From Rhodococcoides fascians A25f (GTDB lineage Bacteria > Actinomycetota > Actinomycetes > Mycobacteriales > Mycobacteriaceae), in the NCBI RefSeq assembly GCF_000760935.2, contig NZ_CP049744.1, positions 3,689,501 through 3,753,500 of the forward strand: DNA of 64,000 bases. Direction: 5' to 3'. Shown piece by piece: positions 58,367 to 64,000 of the stretch (within the stretch, counting starts at the first letter, position 1; each line of letters opens with the position of its first letter). Both the position numbers and the translations under genes were made by a program. The notes under the pieces were generated by a model. That model made no database searches and had not been told where the DNA came from. It worked only from the letters and a program-made list of their open reading frames with translations.

Positions 58367-59650
58367 TCAGGCGACAGCGTCGAGAATCATGTACTGAGCG
58401 GTGATCCGTTGGTGTGCCGCCAGTTCGTCGTCCTTGGTGTCGACCATCGCGGTGTATCGACCGACGTGCACTCGGCACCGGATGGTCGTCTCCGTCGTCG
58501 ATTCCTTGGAGATGCACGACGATCCCGGAACACCGGGGGCGGGAGCGGATTGCTCGTAGACTCCGTCTTCGAGATCGCCGTCGTTCATGGCCTGGTAGAG
58601 CTTTTCCGCACCTTCTGCGTCCGCGCTGCGGTAGACCATCGAATCGTCGATCGCAACGCGATCGGTGCCGGTCTCGTCCAATACCGCATCGAGGTCGCCG
58701 CTGACGGTGAAGTGTTTGAGACCGCGTGCCCCGTACACACTGAGCTGGTTGACCGAGCGCTCCTCGGCCGGAAGCGTGAGAATCAGGACCTTGTCGACGT
58801 CGATGGGCAACGAATCGAACTGTCCGATCGGCGTGGCCGGGAACTGGTCGAGCAACGTTCCCTGCTCGTCGACTGCACGGGCGATGGTTCGGGCGGCCCA
58901 CTGTTCGTCGCCAGAACCGGAGTACCCGTTGACGTAGATGACGAAATCCCCACGCGCGGTCAGGGTGTTGACCGACAAGGCGTCGTTCTGCGTGTTGGAC
59001 GACGCCAAGGTCTCCGGAAGGACATCGATGGCAGTCTCGGTGTCGGCCGGTCGGGGTGTCCCGGTGTACTGATCGGGTGCGCCCTCGGTGATCAACACCT
59101 CGTGGACGCCACGGGCTGCGTCGGCGGCGGCAGCCTCGTCGGGAAATCTGAGCACCGAGATGTTCAGCACGTTGGCGCTCGTCGCGCGGCCGACGGGATC
59201 GGCTGCCGAATCGGGCGCAGTATCGGAGGATCCCCCGGTGGAGAATCCGGACAGCATGCCTGCATCGGTGAGGACCGGAACGGCTTCCTGCGGCAGGATC
59301 AGGTCGGTGGCCTCGGGACCTTTCAGGACTCCGAGCGTCGAATTCTTGCCCAGGGCGGAGTCGATGGCCGAGGGCAGGGCAACATACTCCGCCAGGCGTT
59401 GCGCCTCGATCATGTAGCCCTGTGTTTCGTCCCGAACCTGTGCGTATTCCGCCCGAGGCCACGTCCTGTTCTCACCGGGATCGAGCTCACCCTCCGCTGC
59501 CGTCACCCCGCTGTCGGTATTCTCGCCGGTGGCAGTGGCCTCTGCGGCACCTGTGTCGGGAGTCGATCCATCGGTGTCCGATCCACACCCCGCCACCAGC
59601 GCCATGGCTGCTGCGGCCGCAATCACACCGGGTCCCAATCGTCTTCTCAT
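58367..59650 (-). CDS. Lipoprotein, paralog 1 (DUF7373-like)
   Basis: The 427-residue product has a lipoprotein signal (GVIAAAAAMALVAGCGSD, lipobox VAGC) at the N-terminus and mature segments RDETQGYMIEAQRLAEYVAL, NISVLRFPDEAAAADAARGV and ITAQYMILDAVA, shared in order with the second lipoprotein of this cluster. AAGGA lies upstream of ATG 59650. It resembles a family of rhodococcal/nocardial lipoproteins (probably DUF7373). No enzymatic motif is seen. It is divergent from a small membrane-anchored protein gene. Confidence 0.82.
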   Translation of the reverse strand: MRRRLGPGVIAAAAAMALVAGCGSDTDGSTPDTGAAEATATGENTDSGVTAAEGELDPGENRTWPRAEYAQVRDETQGYMIEAQRLAEYVALPSAIDSALGKNSTLGVLKGPEATDLILPQEAVPVLTDAGMLSGFSTGGSSDTAPDSAADPVGRATSANVLNISVLRFPDEAAAADAARGVHEVLITEGAPDQYTGTPRPADTETAIDVLPETLASSNTQNDALSVNTLTARGDFVIYVNGYSGSGDEQWAARTIARAVDEQGTLLDQFPATPIGQFDSLPIDVDKVLILTLPAEERSVNQLSVYGARGLKHFTVSGDLDAVLDETGTDRVAIDDSMVYRSADAEGAEKLYQAMNDGDLEDGVYEQSAPAPGVPGSSCISKESTTETTIRCRVHVGRYTAMVDTKDDELAAHQRITAQYMILDAVA

Positions 59651-59869
59651 AGCTGTCCTTTCGCTGCGTCGGACATCAGACGCGGCGTCGCGCCACAATG
59701 TTCCCGCCGCGACGACCCCACGATTCGATCGCCGGTCACGGGAACAAACAGCGATCGGGCGACGTCCGATCGCTGCATCGTTCGGTGTTGCACAGTCTCC
59801 GCAGTCCGGACGCATCGGCTACCGAGCACAGCACGATTCTTCGAAACACATGACGATTGGGAGAACACG

Positions 59870-60427
59870 ATGACGGACTACGGACACTATTCACCTGCAT
59901 CACCGAACCCGGCCGACCCGGAACCAGGCGCAGGACGCGGCAAGAAGCGTGCACTGATCGTCGGAGCGTCGATCGGTGTCGTCGCGGTCGCTGCGGTGGC
60001 GGCCGCGATCGTGATTCCCGGTCTCTCCGATCCCGAGGACGCCGACACCGACACCGACGCCGCACCCGCGGCCGTGGTCGATCAGGACAGGGATGCGCAG
60101 GACATCGATGCACTCACCTCGCAGTACCTGAGCATCCTCGGCTCGAACGGCGGACCCGACGGGTTGGCTCCGGTGCGGTGCGCCCAGGCGATCGAACGGG
60201 CCGAGAAGGCACCGCAGCCCACCCCGTTCCCGGACGGAACCGACATGGTGGTCGCCGAGAAGTTGACACAGAACTTCTACGGGCCCGATCACGCCACCGC
60301 ACGAGTGGTGGTCGGTGCCACCGTGGACGGTGCCCCCAGCCTGGGCGGCGGCGACGGAACCATCCTCGGCCTTGACTACCTGAGGGAGAACGGAACGTGG
60401 AAGGTGTGCCGCGTCGACCCGCAGTAG
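59870..60427 (+). CDS. Membrane-anchored protein with NTF2-like C-terminal part
   Basis: The 185-residue product has a short cytoplasmic N-terminus (MTDYGHYSPASPNPADPEPG), one helix (ALIVGASIGVVAVAAVAAAI), and an extracytoplasmic part with DIDALTSQYLSILGSNGG, a Cys in PVRCAQA and a second in KVCRVDPQ, suggesting an NTF2/SnoaL-like fold with a disulfide, as in many mycobacterial Mce-associated or lumazine-binding-like proteins. GGGAG precedes ATG 59870; the huge open frame upstream is antisense. It sits between the two paralogous lipoprotein genes. Confidence 0.75.
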   Translation: MTDYGHYSPASPNPADPEPGAGRGKKRALIVGASIGVVAVAAVAAAIVIPGLSDPEDADTDTDAAPAAVVDQDRDAQDIDALTSQYLSILGSNGGPDGLAPVRCAQAIERAEKAPQPTPFPDGTDMVVAEKLTQNFYGPDHATARVVVGATVDGAPSLGGGDGTILGLDYLRENGTWKVCRVDPQ

Positions 60428-60456
60428 CGATACGGTCACACTTCTCGACCGCGACG

Positions 60457-60488
60457 AACGGCCCCGGATCGACGGACCCGGGGCCGTT
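60457..60488. terminator. Bidirectional terminator between convergent genes
   Basis: AACGGCCCCGG (60457-60467) and CCGGGGCCGTT (60478-60488) form an 11-pair stem with a 10-base loop, between the membrane-anchored protein gene and the second lipoprotein gene. Confidence 0.82.
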
Positions 60489-60526
60489 GTTCGTCGCTGC
60501 CGTTCCGAGTTACTGCAGCCCCGCAG

Positions 60527-61768
60527 TCAGGACCCGGTCGCAGTGTCGAGAACCAGATACTGGGCCGCCGTCATCCGATGGGCCTTCGTTTCGTCCTCGA
60601 GCGTGGACAGCTCGGCGGTGTAGCGATCCTTGTGCATCAGACATGCCGTCTGCACCCCGACGGTCGTGTCCTTGGACAGGCAGCTGGAGTCGGGTACACC
60701 GGGAGACCCGGCCGAGGGCTCGAATCCCATGTCGAGGTATTCCTGCTTCAACATGTCGTACATGACGGCGGCCCCGGACGCGTCAGCGGATCGGTAGACG
60801 TTTGTTCCGTCGGTGGCCATCCGATCGCTGTTCGACTTCTCGAACTCCTCGAGTGTCTTGGTCGAATCGGTCGAGGTGTGCGCTGCGCCACGGGCGCCGT
60901 ACACCGCGCGCCGGTCGCGGTTCGCATTGTCCGCGTCCTGTTCCAGCGTCAGAACCAGCACTTCGTCCTCGTCGATCGGCAGTTCGGTGAACCGGTCCGA
61001 CGGGGTAGACGAAAACCGGTCCAGAAGCGTCCCCTGGCGGTCGACGGCCGTCGCGATCGAGCGCGCGACCCAATCCTGCTGGCCTTCGGGCGCAGAGGCG
61101 TCGACCGAGATCACGTAGTCACCTCGCGCGGTGAACGAATCGCTCGACACACCGCCCAGTGCGGTGGGTTTGGAGGAGACGAGGGTATCGGGCAGAACGT
61201 CGATGGGAGTGGACACCGCCGCCGGGCTGTACTCGGTCGGGAGGTAGGACTGCTCGATCAACCCCTGCGCGGCACGCCGAGCGGACTCCGCGTCCGGAAA
61301 CCGCATGACCATGAGATACAGCGCATTTCGGGTACCCGGATCCACCCCTGGCTCGTCGGCTCGGTAACTGGCATTGGAGGCGAACCCCAACATCATGTTC
61401 TCGCGAGCCAGCACATCGACCTGACCGTCGGTGTACGGGACTCCACGAACGGAGTTCGCTCCGGCGAACGCTCCGGTAGTGCCGCTGAAATTGTCCAACA
61501 GGCGGGGATCGACTTCGCTGGGCAGGACGACGAATTCTGCGAGTCGTTGGCCCTCGATCACCCGCCCCTGTGTCTCGTCGCTGACCGTGCCGAACGGTGC
61601 CTGAGGTGTCGTGCGAAAGTTTCCCGGGTCGATCTCCCCGGGGGCAGCGGCCTCGCTGATCGTCTGTCCCGACGCGTTCGACGGGCCGTCGCCACCGGAG
61701 GAGCAACCCGTCACCAGCGTCGCTACCGTCAGCGTTGCCAGTACCGATCGTGTCCACATCGAACGCAT
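60527..61768 (-). CDS. Lipoprotein, paralog 2 (DUF7373-like)
   Basis: The 413-residue product has a lipoprotein signal (SVLATLTVATLVTGCSSG, lipobox VTGC) and the same mature architecture as paralog 1: SDETQGRVIEGQRLAEFVVL, LMVMRFPDAESARRAAQGL, FTARGDYVISVDA, VYGARGAAHTST, ending AAQYLVLDTATGS. Each protein has a matching Cys pair near PGVPDSSCLSKDTT. GAAGGG lies upstream of ATG 61768. It is divergent from a dynamin-like GTPase gene with 185 bases between starts. Function unknown. Confidence 0.82.
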   Translation of the reverse strand: MRSMWTRSVLATLTVATLVTGCSSGGDGPSNASGQTISEAAAPGEIDPGNFRTTPQAPFGTVSDETQGRVIEGQRLAEFVVLPSEVDPRLLDNFSGTTGAFAGANSVRGVPYTDGQVDVLARENMMLGFASNASYRADEPGVDPGTRNALYLMVMRFPDAESARRAAQGLIEQSYLPTEYSPAAVSTPIDVLPDTLVSSKPTALGGVSSDSFTARGDYVISVDASAPEGQQDWVARSIATAVDRQGTLLDRFSSTPSDRFTELPIDEDEVLVLTLEQDADNANRDRRAVYGARGAAHTSTDSTKTLEEFEKSNSDRMATDGTNVYRSADASGAAVMYDMLKQEYLDMGFEPSAGSPGVPDSSCLSKDTTVGVQTACLMHKDRYTAELSTLEDETKAHRMTAAQYLVLDTATGS

Positions 61769-61953
61769 GGTATGCCCTTCTCGAGAGAATCGAAGTCGGC
61801 GATCCGACGCCAGGAATCGTGTCATTGTTCCCGCTGGGCAATCTCGAGTTGCCCGGGAACAAAACCGCCGGCCCGAGCGTCGAATGCGCGTCGGTCGTTT
61901 CGCCGAACGACAACCGCACACGACCGCGAGAGAAAAGAACGGAGCGCCGATAC

Positions 61954-63834
61954 GTGTCCGAGACCGCTACACCGTCGTTGCCGGAGCGCCGCACGGGTGC
62001 CGGTTCGGATGCTGCCACCGCGAAGACACTCGCCGGGGCCACCAAGATTTTGAGGATGTACGGATTCGAGGCCACGGCCGCGCTGGCCGAGGAGAAGTCC
62101 GCCACGGTCGATCGGAGACAGAGCGTCGTCGTGGTCGGTGAGATCAAACGCGGCAAGAGCTCGCTGGTGAATGCTCTCGTGTCGAGCCGTGTCTCGCCGG
62201 TCGGGGTCGAAGCGACCACCTCCGCGTCGCTGGTCTTCGTCCCCAGCGAACCCGACCGCGGCCCCGGGACGGCCGAACTGGTGTTTCCCGGTGGCACTCG
62301 TCGGGTGAGCATCGAGGAGCTACCCGAGTGGGTGACCGTGAACGGTTCGCACGTGCGTGATCCGGCAACTCAGTCGCTTCCCACCCGCGCGCTCGTTCCG
62401 GTCGCGAACTCACCGATGGGAGATGTTGTCGTCGTCGACACGCCGGGCTCGGGGGGCTTGGATTCGCTCGCCGCCCAGCTGTCCGTTCAGTCGGCACAGC
62501 AGGCCAGCGTTCTGGTCGTGGTCAGCGATGCCAGCACCACGATCACCGCACCCGAGATGGACTTCGTTCGGGACGTGGCCTCGACGGTCGACTCCGTCAT
62601 CGTCGTCGTCAGCAAGACCGACAAGAACCTACGCCGCTGGCGAACGGTGGCCGACGAGAACAAGCGCCTGCTCCACAAGCACCTTCGGCGTTCGGTTCCC
62701 GTAATCGGAGTGTCCAGTGTCCGCGCGCTCGTGGCGCAGGAAATGGTCGACGATCAGGCGCGACGGCGCGGCGAAGAATCTTCGGGAATCGTCGAGCTGC
62801 GGCAGATGATCGCGGCCGGGTTGGGCGACGGCACCGAACGTGGCGTCCGAGACGGCCTGCGTACTGCGCTCGAAGGTCTACGCAAGGTCCACGCCAAGAT
62901 CACCGCGGATATCGGTATCACCGAACAGGGCGCGAATGCTCTGCCCGAGTTGACCGCTCAGCGAGACCGACTGCAGGAGCTCAAGGACACCAGTGCGCAG
63001 TGGGAGCAGTGGCTCGGACGCGACCTCACGCTGGCCCGCCAACGGGCGCTGACACATCTGGACGGTGAACTCGATCGCGTCCGAACGAAGTGGACGACAC
63101 GAATCAACAAGTCCGGCATGGAAGTACTGCGGAAGAACCCACAGGTGTTCACCGCCGAGATCGAGGCCGACCTCCTGGCCGCCATGACCGGCACCGTTCG
63201 CCTGTTCCTCGACGAATTGCGCCGTGTCGCAGAACCGTTGTTCGAGTCACCCAGAATCTGGGAGCAGATCGAGCACAACATCGCCGCATCCATGTCCGGC
63301 GAATCGCTCACCACGGGTGAGGTTGCGAGCAAGCGTCAAGGCCTGCTCGATCCCAGCATCTTGTCGATGGGCATGATCGGCACCTCGATGCTCGGTGCAC
63401 TCATCGGGGTCGGAGCGGTGGCCGGAGTGGTCTGGATCGGCGTCAATCTCGGATACAAAGCGATGCGTACCGGCAAACAGAACCTGTTGAACTGGCTGCG
63501 AGAGACGACCGGAAGCGCCAAAGCCAGCACCGCACGCATGCTGGAGGCCGCGCTCGCACTGGGCCGACCGGAGATTGTCGTACGCTACCGCGACTACATC
63601 CGAACCTCCATCGATACTGTGCAACAGCAGATGTCCGACGCCAAGGACGCTGCCCGTCTCGATGCCGCCGGACGAGACGCCACCCTCAAGCGCCTGTCCA
63701 ACAACCTCAGAGTCGTCACTGCCACGATGTCCGAGGTCGACAATGCGCTCGTTCGGTCGGCCGGTCGTAGCTCGGAATCGGCATCCCCTGTCTCGCCCAT
63801 CCCCGACGCCACCGAAAGCGAGACGAACTCGTGA
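61954..63834 (+). CDS. Dynamin-like GTPase
   Basis: The 626-residue product has a GTPase domain with P-loop VVVGEIKRGKSSLVNAL near residue 60, a DTPGSGG switch II, SKTD as the G4 motif, and switch I Thr in VEATTSAS. A long helical region with coiled coils follows, then a hydrophobic pair (ILSMGMIGTSMLGALIGVGA and VAGVVWIGVNLGYKA) that may insert in the membrane, and a C-terminal helical bundle. It belongs to the bacterial dynamin family that includes mycobacterial IniA/IniC. Start GTG 61954 follows GGAG. Its stop overlaps the start of the next gene. Confidence 0.88.
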   Translation: MSETATPSLPERRTGAGSDAATAKTLAGATKILRMYGFEATAALAEEKSATVDRRQSVVVVGEIKRGKSSLVNALVSSRVSPVGVEATTSASLVFVPSEPDRGPGTAELVFPGGTRRVSIEELPEWVTVNGSHVRDPATQSLPTRALVPVANSPMGDVVVVDTPGSGGLDSLAAQLSVQSAQQASVLVVVSDASTTITAPEMDFVRDVASTVDSVIVVVSKTDKNLRRWRTVADENKRLLHKHLRRSVPVIGVSSVRALVAQEMVDDQARRRGEESSGIVELRQMIAAGLGDGTERGVRDGLRTALEGLRKVHAKITADIGITEQGANALPELTAQRDRLQELKDTSAQWEQWLGRDLTLARQRALTHLDGELDRVRTKWTTRINKSGMEVLRKNPQVFTAEIEADLLAAMTGTVRLFLDELRRVAEPLFESPRIWEQIEHNIAASMSGESLTTGEVASKRQGLLDPSILSMGMIGTSMLGALIGVGAVAGVVWIGVNLGYKAMRTGKQNLLNWLRETTGSAKASTARMLEAALALGRPEIVVRYRDYIRTSIDTVQQQMSDAKDAARLDAAGRDATLKRLSNNLRVVTATMSEVDNALVRSAGRSSESASPVSPIPDATESETNS

Positions 63835-64000
63835 TCATGTCGACCGCCTCGGCGCTGATCGCCGCCGCGCTGCTACTCGGAGCTCTCGTCGGCTGGTTCG
63901 CTCACTCGATGGCTGCCGGCCCCGACCGCCGACAGGCACCCCACGACCCTGCACTCGATCATGAACTCCCCCATCATGATTCGCCTGCTTCCGACGGATC
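63831..64000 (+). CDS. Membrane protein, 5' end only, coupled to the dynamin-like gene
   Basis: The frame opens at GTG 63831, overlapping the dynamin-gene stop (GTGA); ATG 63837 is an alternative. The visible 56 residues show one hydrophobic segment (ALIAAALLLGALVGWFAHSM) and a His/Asp/Pro-rich stretch (PHDPALDHELPHHD). It runs off the window, so its family cannot be decided. Bacterial dynamins often occur as adjacent pairs, so a second GTPase or a membrane partner is plausible. Confidence 0.6.
   Translation, partial: MIMSTASALIAAALLLGALVGWFAHSMAAGPDRRQAPHDPALDHELPHHDSPASDG

Noticed and set aside
57785..60427. An 880-codon forward open frame
   Set aside because: Only its last 185 codons, from ATG 59870 with a good ribosome binding site, look like a protein. 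The rest is antisense to tsaB and the first lipoprotein and arises from high G+C at third positions.

Overview
The window is high-GC DNA (roughly mid-60s percent G+C by eye) from a mycolic-acid-type actinobacterium, most likely Rhodococcus or a close relative. The reasons are gene content and order: metY-metX, DUF3017, folD, trmL, dnaE2, a fused acyl-CoA reductase, imuA'-imuB, guaA, a choD-like oxidase, guaB3, guaB, a DUF5319 gene, rsdA, sigD, an Rv3415c-like gene, whiB3, groEL, groES, tsaD, rimI and tsaB follow the order I recall for the Mycobacterium tuberculosis Rv3340-Rv3421c region. Actinobacterial regulatory signatures agree: a SAM-IV riboswitch, TCGAAC-type LexA boxes, an IdeR/DtxR-like box, CIRCE, and many GTG, TTG and apparently leaderless starts. 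No rRNA, tRNA, CRISPR array or insertion sequence was seen.

Region by region. 1-5.4 kb: the end of a polytopic membrane protein gene, an OmpR-type two-component system, an iron-siderophore binding lipoprotein behind an iron box, and a DHA1-type exporter. 5.6-10.8 kb: methionine synthesis (SAM-IV riboswitch, a Cys-rich leader peptide, metY, metX), DUF3017, folD, a pentapeptide repeat protein and trmL. 10.8-18.1 kb: an accessory stretch of regulator/SDR pairs (MerR with a broken SDR, HxlR with an SDR, XRE flanked by two SDRs), a secreted protein, a kinase-like sensor that has lost its kinase parts, and a phosphodiesterase. 18.1-31.2 kb: the SOS mutagenesis genes dnaE2 and imuA'-imuB, separated by an MMPL transporter, a two-domain acyl-CoA reductase, a methyltransferase/ArsR pair, a membrane protein and a hydrolase. 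31.3-41.1 kb: signalling genes. These are a membrane Ser/Thr kinase, a frameshifted hypothetical gene beside a TetR repressor, a DesK/NarL-type two-component system, a YqeB-like protein, a MerR regulator fused to a sliding-clamp-like domain, and an envelope-stress three-gene system (PspC-type kinase, LuxR-type regulator, divergent PspC/LiaF-like protein) with two identical-arm inverted repeats between the divergent units. 41.1-58.3 kb: a conserved block for GMP synthesis, a cholesterol-oxidase-like enzyme, the SigD/RsdA sigma pair, WhiB3, the GroES/GroEL1 chaperonin under CIRCE, an Hsp70-like membrane ATPase, and the TsaD-RimI-TsaB tRNA/ribosome modification cluster. 58.4-64 kb: a lineage-specific group of two paralogous lipoproteins flanking a small membrane-anchored protein, then a dynamin-like GTPase whose stop codon overlaps the start of a further membrane protein cut by the window end.

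The most unusual items are the MerR-sliding clamp fusion, the stacked leader of metY (aptamer, alternative hairpins, poly-Cys leader peptide), the MerR-type promoter left in front of a truncated SDR, the histidine-less kinase remnant, the Hsp70-like membrane protein beside groESL, and the twin operators of the envelope-stress system.
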